From contig NZ_JACDXT010000049.1 in the NCBI RefSeq assembly GCF_016464015.1, forward strand, positions 123,103 through 187,102: a stretch of 64,000 nt of DNA, given 5' to 3'. Position numbers and translations under genes: made by a program. This document shows positions 9,311-18,328 of this stretch, one piece after another. Positions within the stretch are counted from its first letter, which is position 1. The number at the start of each line of letters is the position of its first letter. Source of the DNA: Psychrobacter sp. bablab_jr014 (GTDB lineage Bacteria > Pseudomonadota > Gammaproteobacteria > Pseudomonadales > Moraxellaceae). Under the pieces are notes generated by a model. It saw nothing but the letters and a program-made list of their open reading frames with translations. It was not told the origin of the DNA and searched no databases.

Positions 9311-10483
9311 TTAAAGGACGGGGTTGCCCCAGCCGTTATTTTTCGCTAAAGAAAAGGCATGATTGGCCGCAGGAACGCCTGCATAGATCGCCACATGCAT
9401 CAGTACTTGTTGCAACTGCTTTTCTTGAATGCCAAGGCGTTGGGCGGTGCGCAAATGCAGCTCAAGCTCGCCATCACGCCCAAGTGCCGCCAATATCGCG
9501 GTGGTAATCATACTGCGCTGTTGTACAGTTAAACTGGCATCGCCCCACAGCTCGCCCCATGCCGTACGTGTAATAAACTGCTGAAAGGGACTGTCTAATG
9601 TGGTGGCATTTTTGGAGGCGCGCTCGACATGAGCGTCGCCTAGAATGCGTTTACGCTGCACAAGGCCTTGTTCATAACGAACGCCTGTCTGTCCAAGGGT
9701 AGCGCGGTTACTGTTCGCCTGAATATGAGCGACCAAGCGACTGGGCGCTTCGATTGACGGTACGTGCCCCACCGCATCAAAAATGCTCAAACTCGCTTCG
9801 GCAAACTGAGCTTGCAGCGTCTCCAGTGCCGCAACTGGCGTTGAGACATCGTCAGCACCCGCGATAAGGGCGACGGTATCGGTATAGCTGGCGAGATTGT
9901 CACGATTGTCCATTTGCGCAATCGCTTCGCACAGTTTGGCGTAGCTCTCATCGTCATTGCGTGACAGCTGTACTTGCCAACCTGCCAAAGCATCAGGGTG
10001 CGCTTCAACATAGCTGGGTGAAAACCAGCGCGGTACGATGGTTTCTGCCATTTTCCCAAGACCGATATCACGCACTTTGGCAGCGCGCTCCGCCCATGCT
10101 TCAGGCGTGCCAATGACTGCGCCTGTATTGGTCAGCCATACTTGCTCTAAACGCTCGCCAGCGATTTGGCACAGGCTTTGACCAATCATGCCGCCAATAG
10201 AGGTGCCAATAAAACAAAAGCGTTCAATACCTAGAGCATCAGCAAGGCTCAAGGCATCTTTTGCTAATGCCTCGATGCTCACATTCTTACTTGCCGCGCC
10301 ACTACCGCCATGCCCTGGCAAATCCCAGCGGATGCAGCGATAGTGACCATGCAGCTGATCGCAAACGCTGTCCCAGACGCTTTGATTCATGCCCAGTGGA
10401 TGTGCCAGCAATAGTGCAGGCAGGTACGTCTCACCGCTGTCGTGATAAGCAATCAGATGCGTGTCCGTGTTTAAAAAGGCCAT
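9311..10483 (-). CDS. pcaL: Fused beta-ketoadipate enol-lactone hydrolase / 4-carboxymuconolactone decarboxylase
   Basis: One polypeptide of 390 residues carries two pathway steps. Residues 1 to about 260 are an alpha/beta hydrolase (PcaD) with nucleophile motif GTSIGG and a late catalytic His in [11 protein letters not shown]. Residues from about 265 to the end are the decarboxylase domain (PcaC) with [19 protein letters not shown] and [16 protein letters not shown]. The N-D-C order is that of actinobacterial PcaL; in Acinetobacter pcaD and pcaC are separate genes. I start at MAFLNTD (10483), 2 bp after the pcaF stop with AGGAG upstream; the longer frame to 10549 lies inside pcaF. Confidence 0.92.
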   Translation of the reverse strand: MAFLNTDTHLIAYHDSGETYLPALLLAHPLGMNQSVWDSVCDQLHGHYRCIRWDLPGHGGSGAASKNVSIEALAKDALSLADALGIERFCFIGTSIGGMIGQSLCQIAGERLEQVWLTNTGAVIGTPEAWAERAAKVRDIGLGKMAETIVPRWFSPSYVEAHPDALAGWQVQLSRNDDESYAKLCEAIAQMDNRDNLASYTDTVALIAGADDVSTPVAALETLQAQFAEASLSIFDAVGHVPSIEAPSRLVAHIQANSNRATLGQTGVRYEQGLVQRKRILGDAHVERASKNATTLDSPFQQFITRTAWGELWGDASLTVQQRSMITTAILAALGRDGELELHLRTAQRLGIQEKQLQQVLMHVAIYAGVPAANHAFSLAKNNGWGNPVL

Positions 10484-10485
10484 GA

Positions 10486-11694
10486 TTATGCTCCTGCTCT
10501 TGATACAACAAGGGCGATACCTTGCCCAACGCCAATGCACATGGTGCAAAGCGCGCGTGTCTTGCTGGTGCGCTGTAGCTCATGCACCGCTGATATAAGG
10601 ATGCGTGCGCCCGATGCGCCAAGCGGATGACCAAGGGCAATAGACCCGCCTTTTGAATTCAGACGTGGGTCGCGGTCATCGAGTCCGAGCTCACGTGAGC
10701 ATGCCAATACTTGCGCGGCAAAGGCTTCATTTAACTCAATAACATCGATGTCATCTAGGCTGAGATTCAGACGCGCCAGCAGCTTTTTGGTGGCAGGCAC
10801 AGGGCCGATACCCATGTGTGTTGGGGCAACGCCTGCGGTCGCCATACCTTCGATTTTGGCGATAGGTGTCAGTCCGTATTTTTGTACCGCTGCCTCGCTC
10901 GCTATCAACATCGCCGCCGCACCATCGTTGATGCCCGAAGCATTGCCAGCTGTAATGGTACCGTCTTGATAAATGGGTCGTAGTTTTTCGAGCGCGGCCA
11001 TAGTGGTGTCGGGACGTGGATGCTCATCCGTGTCGACAACGAGCGGATCTTGTTTGCGGCGGGGAATGGTAATCGGGGTAATCTCGGCAGCGAGCAGACC
11101 CTCTTGTTGCGCTTGCGCGGCCTTTTGCTGCGACCAAAGCGCAAAAGAATCTTGGTCTTGGCGCGAGATATGATAATGCTCAGCAAGGTTTTCAGCGGTG
11201 CGCGGCATGGCTTCTGTGCCATACATGGCATCGAGCTGCGGATTGATAAAGCGCCAGCCCATCGTCGTGTCTTGTAAGGTTTGGCTGCGGTCATAGGCTT
11301 TTTCAGGTTTGCCCATAACAAAAGGCGCGCGGCTCATCGACTCCACGCCACCTGCCAATGCCAACTCTATCTCTCCGCTTGCAATGGCACGATACGCTGT
11401 ACCGACAGCGTCCAAACTAGAGCCGCACAAGCGATTAATGGTGGTGGCAGGGACTTGCTCGCTCAGGCCTGACAACAGGGCACTCATACGCGCCACATTG
11501 CGATTGTCTTCCCCACTTTGATTGGCACAGCCCATAAAGCAATCATCAATCTTGCTGTGATCAAAATCTGGTGCATCGTCCAATACGGCCTTGATAACTT
11601 GTGCCAACAAATCATCAGGACGGACAGCGGCTAATGCACCGCCATAGCGGCCGACGGCTGAGCGTTTTGGATGACAAATATAGACTGCAGTCAT
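10486..11694 (-). CDS. pcaF: 3-Oxoadipyl-CoA thiolase
   Basis: Cleaves beta-ketoadipyl-CoA to succinyl-CoA and acetyl-CoA, the last step of the pathway. 402 residues, the usual size. The acylated cysteine is in NRLCGSSLDAV, the His in GGSIALGHPLGASGAR, and the second Cys in CTMCIGVGQG. It is the first gene of the minus-strand pca operon, with a two-part operator about 90-120 bp upstream (11783-11816). Confidence 0.95.
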   Translation of the reverse strand: MTAVYICHPKRSAVGRYGGALAAVRPDDLLAQVIKAVLDDAPDFDHSKIDDCFMGCANQSGEDNRNVARMSALLSGLSEQVPATTINRLCGSSLDAVGTAYRAIASGEIELALAGGVESMSRAPFVMGKPEKAYDRSQTLQDTTMGWRFINPQLDAMYGTEAMPRTAENLAEHYHISRQDQDSFALWSQQKAAQAQQEGLLAAEITPITIPRRKQDPLVVDTDEHPRPDTTMAALEKLRPIYQDGTITAGNASGINDGAAAMLIASEAAVQKYGLTPIAKIEGMATAGVAPTHMGIGPVPATKKLLARLNLSLDDIDVIELNEAFAAQVLACSRELGLDDRDPRLNSKGGSIALGHPLGASGARILISAVHELQRTSKTRALCTMCIGVGQGIALVVSRAGA

Positions 11695-11782
11695 ACGTCT
11701 CTCTCCCTAGAGATAATACGAGCAAGACTCGTAATACGGTGATTCCTATTACCATAATGATTCAACAATCATTCTCTTATTT

Positions 11783-11816
11783 GTTCTATATTAGAATAAT
11801 TGTTCGTATAGTGAAC
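11783..11816 (-). promoter_or_regulatory. Two-part PcaR/PcaU-like operator upstream of pcaF
   Basis: GTTCTATATTAGAAT (11783-11797) and GTTCGTATAGTGAAC (11802-11816) are two 15-bp dyads separated by 4 bp. The same architecture, and for dctP2 nearly the same flanks (TAAGCTAYACTCTTTTT, GATTGTCAAT), occurs at 19537-19570; a third version is at 22051-22084. The right dyad resembles the PcaR site of Pseudomonas as I recall it (GTTCGATAATCGCAC). The IclR protein encoded at 19814 is the obvious candidate regulator. Confidence 0.7.
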
Positions 11817-11870
11817 TAAGCTACACTCTTTTTTTTTGATTGTCAATACAGAAAAACGTCCAGCCGCCCA

Positions 11871-11902
11871 AAAACAAAAAAAAGACCCGATGGGGTCTTT
11901 TA
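11871..11902 (-). terminator. Terminator after vanR
   Basis: On the minus strand AAAAGACCC and GGGTCTTTT form a 9-bp stem with a 4-base loop, followed by a T run. It lies about 85 bp beyond the vanR stop and before the pcaF promoter region, insulating the two units. Confidence 0.75.
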
Positions 11903-11984
11903 GCGAATTCATTGAGACATAAGACATGCTATGTACGTTTTTAAGTTATCACTGTAGGCACGTCCTAAGACCTACCTTTGTTAT

Positions 11985-12707
11985 TTATCCCCTATTGTCT
12001 CCGATAATCACCCGTATCGCATCTGAATCCGTCAGTTCTGAATTCAACATCTGAGCGTAGCGCAAGGTCGCATTGGCATGCTCTCTCATGATGTTTTCTG
12101 CTCTAGCGCCGTGACCACAGCTCATCGCATCAAAAACCGCATGGTGCTGCATGTGGGCAAAGTTAAACCGCCGATATTCTCTTGCCAGATTGTCTTTATC
12201 AATCGCGAGCGAGCTGACCGAAGCAAAAGGAATATGCTCACTGCCCTTTTTTGCAATCTCAATGGCAGGATTATGACTGGCCGCAATAATCAACGCGTGA
12301 AACTCTTGGTTAATCTCGTGATAAACCTCCAAATCCTCTTCGGTGACATAGCCTTTGACAAACAACTCATCCCCTCTGATAAGGCACGTCAACATTCCTT
12401 TACGGTGTTCTGCTGACAACCCCCGCTCAGCGGCTTGCCTTGCCGCCAACCCTTCTAAAACCCCGCGTACTTCTACGGCGCCGTTAATCTCTTCAGGCGT
12501 AATTTTGCGGACGCGATAGCCGCGATTTTTGAGTTTAATGAGCAGCCCTTCTTGCGCAAGCACGCCAAATGCGATACGTATCGGTGTGCGGGAGACGCCA
12601 AGACGTTCAGCCGTCGGTATTTCCGCAATACGCGAGCCTGCCACCAGCTCGCCAGAGACAATCATTTGTCGTAATGTGCTGATCACATATTGTCCTGCTT
12701 CGCTCAT
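11985..12707 (-). CDS. vanR: GntR/FCD-family repressor of vanAB
   Basis: Transcription factor with an N-terminal winged helix (RIAEIPTAERLGVSRTPIRIAF, about residues 27-48) and a C-terminal FCD ligand domain. About 240 residues from the ATG at 12707, chosen for GAGG five bases upstream; 15 residues more are possible from 12752. It is divergent from vanA, and the shared intergenic region holds a perfect ATTGGATCCAAT, the VanO operator known for Caulobacter VanR. Vanillate-responsive VanR of the GntR family also controls vanAB in Acinetobacter. Confidence 0.88.
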   Translation of the reverse strand: MSEAGQYVISTLRQMIVSGELVAGSRIAEIPTAERLGVSRTPIRIAFGVLAQEGLLIKLKNRGYRVRKITPEEINGAVEVRGVLEGLAARQAAERGLSAEHRKGMLTCLIRGDELFVKGYVTEEDLEVYHEINQEFHALIIAASHNPAIEIAKKGSEHIPFASVSSLAIDKDNLAREYRRFNFAHMQHHAVFDAMSCGHGARAENIMREHANATLRYAQMLNSELTDSDAIRVIIGDNRG

Positions 12708-12950
12708 TAACACCTCATCATTTGTGAATGTTTTAAAAATATAGCCAATCATGTCACTCTAGAATAACACGCCAGCAATATACCCAGTGCGCGCTCATTA
12801 AAGATTTGTCATGCGATTTTTCTTAATTCTATCCACTTAGACATTTTTTTGCTAACCATGCTAAAGGCACTGCCAAACCAAGCTAAGCGCATAAATGCCC
12901 TTATTCTAAACCCTATCAAATTGGCACAAAGGAACCTTCATAATTTGCTT

Positions 12951-12962
12951 ATTGTATCCAAT
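12951..12962 (+). promoter_or_regulatory. VanR operator, imperfect copy
   Basis: ATTGTATCCAAT differs at one position from the perfect palindrome 41 bp downstream. The two copies would allow paired VanR dimers around the vanA promoter. Confidence 0.65.
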
Positions 12963-13002
12963 TTACCCAAATTTCAGTAGACAATCTCTATTTTTATGTT
13001 AG

Positions 13003-13014
13003 ATTGGATCCAAT
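13003..13014 (+). promoter_or_regulatory. VanR operator, perfect palindrome
   Basis: ATTGGATCCAAT is a perfect 12-bp palindrome 33 bp before the vanA start codon and is identical to the established VanO core of Caulobacter. Confidence 0.85.
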
Positions 13015-13047
13015 TAAACGGAATTTTACAAACAAAAGGAGCTTGTT

Positions 13048-14094
13048 GTGTTTCCAAAAAATTGCTGGTACGTCGCTTGTACACCTGACGAATATCAAGA
13101 AAAACCACTCGGTCGCACCATCTGCGGCGAAAACATTGTCTTTTATCAAAGCGACACAGGTGTCGCCGCTGTCGAAAACTTCTGCCCGCATCGCGGCGCG
13201 CCCTTATCCCTCGGTTATGTTGAAGATGGCCTATTGGTCTGCGGCTATCATGGTCTAAAAATGGGCAGTGACGGCAAAACTGCTGCCATGCCTGGTCAGC
13301 GCGTGCGCGGTTTCCCCTGTAATAAAAGCTATCCTGTCGTCGAGCGTCATGGCTTTGTCTGGGTATGGACGGGCGATAGCGAGCTTGCCGATGAAGCAAA
13401 AATTCCAGAATTAGAATGGGCAAACCATCCTGAATGGGCGTATGACGGCGGTCTGTTCCATATCAACTGCGACTATCGCCTTATGATTGATAACCTTATG
13501 GATTTGACCCATGAGACCTACGTTCATGCCAGCAGTATCGGACAAGAAGAAATCGATGAAACCCCTGTTCATACCACCTCTGAAGGCGACATGGTTATTA
13601 CCAGTCGCTTTATGGAAAACATCATCGCGCCGCCTTTTTGGCAAGCGGCCTTACGCGCAAACCACTTAGCCGATGACGTGCCTGTAGACAGATGGCAGAT
13701 TTGTAAATTCACCCCGCCCAGTCATGTGATGATTGAGGTTGGCGTTGCGCTGGCTGGAAAAGGCAGCCACAAGGCAGACCCTGAGCATAAGGCAGGCAGC
13801 ATCGTCGTTGATTTTATTACCCCTGAGACGGAAACCTCAATATGGTATTTCTGGGGTATGGCGCGCAACTTTAAGCCCGAAGACACCGAGCTAACAGCGC
13901 AAATTCGTCAAGGTCAGCATCAAATATTTAGTGAAGATTTGGAAATGCTCGAGCGACAACAGTTAAATCTGCTCATGTATCCTGAACGCAAATTATTAAA
14001 ACTAAACATTGATACAGGCGGCGTCATGTCACGGCGTATCTTGGACAAGCTCATCAAAGAAGAAAACCAACTGATAGAGAGCGTTAATCTATAG
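13048..14094 (+). CDS. vanA: Vanillate O-demethylase, oxygenase subunit
   Basis: Rieske-type monooxygenase that removes the methyl group of vanillate to give protocatechuate and formaldehyde. The Rieske cluster ligands are C46-P-H48 and C65-G-Y-H68; the mononuclear iron motif is within DNLMDLTHETYVH (near residues 150-162). 348 residues. The start is GTG, placed by AAAAGGAG six bases upstream. vanB follows on the same strand, but a hairpin repeat lies between them. Confidence 0.94.
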   Translation: MFPKNCWYVACTPDEYQEKPLGRTICGENIVFYQSDTGVAAVENFCPHRGAPLSLGYVEDGLLVCGYHGLKMGSDGKTAAMPGQRVRGFPCNKSYPVVERHGFVWVWTGDSELADEAKIPELEWANHPEWAYDGGLFHINCDYRLMIDNLMDLTHETYVHASSIGQEEIDETPVHTTSEGDMVITSRFMENIIAPPFWQAALRANHLADDVPVDRWQICKFTPPSHVMIEVGVALAGKGSHKADPEHKAGSIVVDFITPETETSIWYFWGMARNFKPEDTELTAQIRQGQHQIFSEDLEMLERQQLNLLMYPERKLLKLNIDTGGVMSRRILDKLIKEENQLIESVNL

Positions 14095-14113
14095 TCAAGT
14101 TAATTCAAAAATA

Positions 14114-14196
14114 GTACAGCGAGATTAAATACTATTTTTTGTAGCCTCTGGAGACGAAGTCACAGCAAGCAAGAAAAATAGTATTTAGTTGAGCGT
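14114..14196. repeat. Hairpin repeat, copy 1 (between vanA and vanB)
   Basis: An 83-bp sequence with perfect 14-bp terminal-stem arms (TAAATACTATTTTT 14126-14139, reverse complement 14174-14187) around a conserved core AGCCTCTGGAGACGAAGTCA. A second copy is at 35518-35600. One stem pair is T-A here and C-G there, so the pairing is kept while the bases change. It looks like a small palindromic mobile repeat; within vanAB it could act on mRNA stability or relative expression. Confidence 0.8.
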
Positions 14197-14326
14197 ATAT
14201 CTTATGCTGTATCAATTTTATCTGAGTTCTACTATATAAGCGTCGATATGAACACCGTTATCAAATGACAATTGAATAAATAACGGGCTAAAGACGCTGG
14301 TATGTCGCCCGTTAAGGATACCTATC

Positions 14327-15280
14327 ATGATGGAAGTTTTGGTAAAGTCAAAAGAAATGATCGCAAGCGATATCTGCCTTTTTGAGCTGGCAAGCGCAAA
14401 TGATGAGACGCTGCCGCCGTTTAGTGCGGGCGCGCATGTGGATGTCACCATGCCAAGCGGCATCACACGCCAATACTCGCTATGCAATCATCCCCTTGAG
14501 AACCACCGTTATCAAATTGCCGTACTCAAAGACCCTGCCTCGCGGGGTGGATCAATAGCGATGCACGAACAAATCAATATCGGCGATCGTATACAGATTA
14601 GCGAACCCAAAAATCTGTTTCCACTCGCTCATGACGCTAAGAAAAGCCTGCTCTTTGCAGGGGGTATTGGCATCACGCCCATATTGTGTATGGCAGAGCG
14701 ACTGGCGCATTCGGGCGCCGACTTTGAGCTGCATTATTGCACGCGCAGCCCAGCCAAGACCGCCTTTATCGAGCGCATTCAGGCATCAAATTTTGCAGAT
14801 CGCGTGCATTTTCATTTCGATGACAGTGACGCGGTGCAAAAGCTGGATGCCGCCGATATCCTTAGTACGCCACAAGCAGATACGCATGTCTATGTCTGCG
14901 GCCCTACTGGGTTTATGGAGCATGTGCTTGACACTGCAATAGCGCAGCACTGGCCAGCAGAACAATTGCATCGTGAGTATTTTTCGGCAGCGCCCATCAG
15001 TCACGAAGATGATGGTAGCTTTGAAGTACAGATTAGCAGTACAGGGCAAGTCATCAACGTGTCCGCAGAACAGACCGTCATCGAAGCACTTGAAGCCTAC
15101 GGTATCGAAATACCTTTCTCTTGTGAGTCGGGCATTTGCGGTACATGTTTGACGGGTGTATTAGACGGCATACCCGACCACAAAGACTCTTTTCTTACTG
15201 AAGAAGAGCAAGCGGAGAACAATCAATTTACGCCCTGTTGTTCACGCGCAAAAAGCGCTCAGTTGGTGCTCGACATCTAG
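14327..15280 (+). CDS. vanB: Vanillate O-demethylase, reductase subunit
   Basis: Passes electrons from NAD(P)H to VanA. An FMN-binding ferredoxin-reductase domain comes first (RQYSLCNHP, about residues 46-54), then a nucleotide domain (FAGGIGITPILCMAERL), then a C-terminal plant-type 2Fe-2S domain (CESGICGTCLTG near residues 265-276, last Cys in CCSRAKS). 317 residues, normal for VanB. Two successive ATGs (14327, 14330) follow AAGGA. A strong hairpin terminator follows at 15326. Confidence 0.93.
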   Translation: MMEVLVKSKEMIASDICLFELASANDETLPPFSAGAHVDVTMPSGITRQYSLCNHPLENHRYQIAVLKDPASRGGSIAMHEQINIGDRIQISEPKNLFPLAHDAKKSLLFAGGIGITPILCMAERLAHSGADFELHYCTRSPAKTAFIERIQASNFADRVHFHFDDSDAVQKLDAADILSTPQADTHVYVCGPTGFMEHVLDTAIAQHWPAEQLHREYFSAAPISHEDDGSFEVQISSTGQVINVSAEQTVIEALEAYGIEIPFSCESGICGTCLTGVLDGIPDHKDSFLTEEEQAENNQFTPCCSRAKSAQLVLDI

Positions 15281-15325
15281 CTTTAAAAAGGTAAAGACAA
15301 GTCATTCAAAAAATCACTAGCCCAT

Positions 15326-15353
15326 AAAAAAGACCCTATTCGGGTCTTTTTTT
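15326..15353. terminator. Terminator between vanB and dctP1
   Basis: AAAAAAGACCC and GGGTCTTTTTT enclose a 5-base loop, with A-runs on one side and T-runs on the other. It can serve both converging genes, vanB on plus and dctP1 on minus. Confidence 0.85.
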
Positions 15354-15369
15354 AACAACGAGTAATCCA

Positions 15370-16425
15370 TCAGACTTTACAAGCGGCACTGGCTTCTTGC
15401 GCTTTTTGATACACCGTTTGTGCATCTAAGCCCAAAGCGCTGACATCATTCAGATACTTTTTCGTCCCTGCTTCTAATGGTGCTTTCCATTGTGGGTCGT
15501 TCAGTGGGTCAGGAATATTAATCATGGTATGGCCTTTCTCTTGTGCTTCAGCCATATACTTTTTGTCTTGAGCGTCAAAGACGCTACCTGCTGCTTTTGC
15601 CATGGCCATGCCTGAGTTATCATCGATGACCTTTTTGAGATCATCAGGCAAGTTATTATATTTATTTTTGTTCATCGTGACCATCATAGCAGAGCTATAG
15701 AACGGGATATTGGTGTGCGTGTTGGTCAGCTCAATCAACCGAAAAGCTCCCATCGCATCCCATGTTAGACTTACCCCGTCTAATACGCCGCGCTGCAAAG
15801 ACGTATACAGGTCAGTGGCTGGCAAGCCGACTGGCGTCCCTCCTGCCGACTCAATAATATCGCCTGCAATCGCTGAGGGACGACGGATACGCAAACCACT
15901 TAAATCACTGGGTTTACGAATCGGTCGATCGACGGTGTGAATACCGCCTGGACCTGTACCCATCATAAACAGCAAATGCGTGTCGTCGTATTCTTGAGCA
16001 ATGACGCCCTCATCATACAGCGTTTGTAGCATGCAGTTCATCTGCGTGGCGGAGCTGGACAACCCTGGCAGCTCGGCAACTTGGGTCAAAGGAAAACGAC
16101 CATTGGTATAGCCTTGCAGCTGAGTGCCAATATCAATCGTGCCTTTTGCCGCAGCTTCATAAGTGGCATCAGGTTTGCTTAGAGTTGCAGACGGATAAAT
16201 CTCGACTTTGATTCTGCCGTTTGAGTCTGCTTCAATTTTTTTAGCCCAAGGTTCAATGATTTCGGTGTGCGCCGCGGAGGTCGCTGGCCATAAATGTGAC
16301 AAACGTAAAGTGGTGACCTCGTCATTACTCACTGAAGCACCTGTCGCAGTCTCATTCGACTGTGAGCAACCCGCCAGCGCCAGCAAAGCCGCTAATGTTA
16401 AACCCATCGGCAGTTTTTTTCTCAT
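15370..16425 (-). CDS. TRAP solute-binding lipoprotein DctP, paralog 1
   Basis: Periplasmic receptor for a TRAP importer; 351 residues. The N terminus is a lipoprotein signal (LLALAGCSQS, Cys about residue 20), so it is probably membrane-anchored, unlike most freely diffusing DctP proteins. The ligand-carboxylate Arg region reads GLRIRRPSAIAGD and the fold motifs WAKKIE and KVEIYPSATL are clear. It closely resembles paralog 3 (22132) and less closely paralog 2 (18329). It is last in the dctP2-tauD-aldolase-dctP1 unit, after a 175-bp gap that may hold its own promoter. Confidence 0.88.
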   Translation of the reverse strand: MRKKLPMGLTLAALLALAGCSQSNETATGASVSNDEVTTLRLSHLWPATSAAHTEIIEPWAKKIEADSNGRIKVEIYPSATLSKPDATYEAAAKGTIDIGTQLQGYTNGRFPLTQVAELPGLSSSATQMNCMLQTLYDEGVIAQEYDDTHLLFMMGTGPGGIHTVDRPIRKPSDLSGLRIRRPSAIAGDIIESAGGTPVGLPATDLYTSLQRGVLDGVSLTWDAMGAFRLIELTNTHTNIPFYSSAMMVTMNKNKYNNLPDDLKKVIDDNSGMAMAKAAGSVFDAQDKKYMAEAQEKGHTMINIPDPLNDPQWKAPLEAGTKKYLNDVSALGLDAQTVYQKAQEASAACKV

Positions 16426-16600
16426 CGTAAAGTCCTTTTTTGCGTATTGAGATACAGTGAATTTGCTACAAACTTAAAAAATGCTTTTTAAGAAAGTTAT
16501 TTATTGAAGGCTATGTACAGGCAAATATCCTTATGTTTATGCCCGCCACCGACCCAAATGCTCTATTCCCCCCTGTAACGCTATAGCCCTAGCCCAACGT

Positions 16601-17380
16601 TTATCTAATCCAGTTTGGGTCAATACGCTGCATCAGACGATAGTATGCAGGCCATTCAGGCAGCCGTACCTGTGCGCCCGCTTGAGCATCGCCCTCCTCA
16701 AACTGCGCTCGGGTACGCCGCATTGCTTCTGGACTCGCTTGCAGTAGCTCTGCACCTGTTGCCATCGCCTTGAGCTGTACCTCGCAGCCTTGTATCAGCT
16801 GATACATACGTACAAATGCTGAGGCGACATCGTGACCTGTAGTGATGACGCCGTGATTGTTTAGCATCAGGGTATGGTTGGTCGCGCCTAAGGACTTAAC
16901 CAAGCGTTCTTGTTCTGACATATCGAGCACAATACCTTCAAACGGATGGTAGCCTACTCGCTCAAAAAAGATATAAGCCTCTTGGAACAAAGGAATAAAC
17001 CCGCAGGACAAAGCGCTCACCGCTTGTACATCAGCATTGTGCGTATGCATAACGCAATGCACATCATCGCGCCCTTTGTGCAAGGCGGTGTGTATCACAT
17101 TACCTGCCTTATTGATGGGGTATGGAGAGTCATCGACCTTATTACCATCAAAGTCTATTTTGACCAAGTTTGAGGGCGTCACCTCGCTGTATAACAAGCC
17201 AAAGGCATTGATAAGGATGTGTTCTGTACCCGGTATGCGGTACGAAATATGGTTATAGACCTGCGTGGTCCAGCCATAGTAATCGACCATTCGGTAGCAC
17301 AGCGCAAGCTCAATACGCGCCCGCCATTCGACCTCGCTATAGCCTGCTGGGGTAACCAGCGATGTAAAAATATCTTCCAT
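16601..17380 (-). CDS. Class II aldolase/adducin-family protein
   Basis: Zn-dependent aldolase or decarboxylase fold; 259 residues. Metal-binding histidines are visible in VMHTH (residues 110-114) and LNNHGV (about residue 176). The family includes fuculose- and rhamnulose-phosphate aldolases and decarboxylase-like members acting on aromatic or keto acids; the exact substrate cannot be read from sequence. It follows the TauD-like gene by 10 bp and lies between two aromatic-cluster TRAP receptors, so a role in an accessory aromatic or phenylpropanoid acid route is inferred. Confidence 0.8.
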   Translation of the reverse strand: MEDIFTSLVTPAGYSEVEWRARIELALCYRMVDYYGWTTQVYNHISYRIPGTEHILINAFGLLYSEVTPSNLVKIDFDGNKVDDSPYPINKAGNVIHTALHKGRDDVHCVMHTHNADVQAVSALSCGFIPLFQEAYIFFERVGYHPFEGIVLDMSEQERLVKSLGATNHTLMLNNHGVITTGHDVASAFVRMYQLIQGCEVQLKAMATGAELLQASPEAMRRTRAQFEEGDAQAGAQVRLPEWPAYYRLMQRIDPNWIR

Positions 17381-17390
17381 AATATGCTCC

Positions 17391-18311
17391 TTATGCAGGC
17401 TGCTCGCCCATCACTACCGCGCGGTACATCTCGCGTCTATAACCCTCATAGTCATTGAATGCTTGGTGTAGGCAGATGCGGTTATCCCACATAATTACCG
17501 TATTGTTGTACCATTTTAGGCGGCAGACAAATGACTCTTGTGTCGCAAAGCTCGCCAAAAAATCCAATAGCGGGCGCGATTCGGCCTCAGTCATGCCTTC
17601 GATACCACAGGCGTAAGTCTTGTCCACATACAATGACTTTTCTCCCGACACAGGATGCGTTCTGACCAAGGGGTGATACGACCCCTCTATCATCTTTTGG
17701 GTATCGACATCGAGCTCTAAACTGCCAAGCTCGCTGGCTTTTTTGTCCGCGCGCTCGGCATGCATGGAGGCGACCACGTGCTTAGCGCTCATCCACACCT
17801 TGAGCGGCGCTATCATCTCTTGCATGGCAGGGCTTAGGCTGTTGTACGCCAAGACCGTATTGGCAAATAAGGTATCCCCGCCAAAAGGAGGCATGTCTTT
17901 GCCATAGTTGATGGCTATAGACGGCGGACGCGGCAAAAACGCAGAATCGGTATGCCAACCGCTACCAAAGACCATCTTGGTCTGTACGGTCGCCTCTTTA
18001 ATCACGGGCTGAATGTTTTCGTGTCCCTCGACGCCTTTGGTATAGGCATCGGTGCCAAACTCACCAAAGCGTAGGGTCAAGTTTTCATGGTCGGTGAACG
18101 ACAAGTCTTGGTCTCTAAAAAAAATCAGTTTGTGCCGATAGAGCGCCGACTCAATCTCACGAAACGCCTCATCGCTTAGGTTGCTTAAGTCCACGCCCTG
18201 TATTTCTGCGCCCATCGCCGCTGCTAGAGGCACGGCCTTAATATGCTGATAGTCTTTAGCGCTGTTATCAAAGCGCCCTATTGGGTGGGTAATGCTTCTC
18301 ATTATGTTCAT
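17391..18311 (-). CDS. TauD/TfdA-family Fe(II)/2-oxoglutarate dioxygenase
   Basis: Non-haem iron oxygenase that hydroxylates a substrate, often releasing sulfite, phenol or another group. 306 residues. The metal triad is H120 and D122 in GWHTDSAF with the distal His about 282 in CLHQAFNDY, followed by the 2-oxoglutarate-binding Arg in YRREMYR. The N-terminal PLAAAMGAEIQGVDLS is typical of the family. It is between dctP2 and the aldolase gene, 17 bp after the dctP2 stop. Substrate unknown; side-chain or ether cleavage of an imported aromatic acid is a guess from context. Confidence 0.85.
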   Translation of the reverse strand: MNIMRSITHPIGRFDNSAKDYQHIKAVPLAAAMGAEIQGVDLSNLSDEAFREIESALYRHKLIFFRDQDLSFTDHENLTLRFGEFGTDAYTKGVEGHENIQPVIKEATVQTKMVFGSGWHTDSAFLPRPPSIAINYGKDMPPFGGDTLFANTVLAYNSLSPAMQEMIAPLKVWMSAKHVVASMHAERADKKASELGSLELDVDTQKMIEGSYHPLVRTHPVSGEKSLYVDKTYACGIEGMTEAESRPLLDFLASFATQESFVCRLKWYNNTVIMWDNRICLHQAFNDYEGYRREMYRAVVMGEQPA

Positions 18312-18328
18312 CCTTTAACCGTTGTTAA

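Noticed and set aside
12974..13423. 149-codon minus-strand frame across the vanR-vanA region
   Set aside because: It is antisense to vanA, overlaps the VanR operators, has composition of a shadow frame and no ribosome site.
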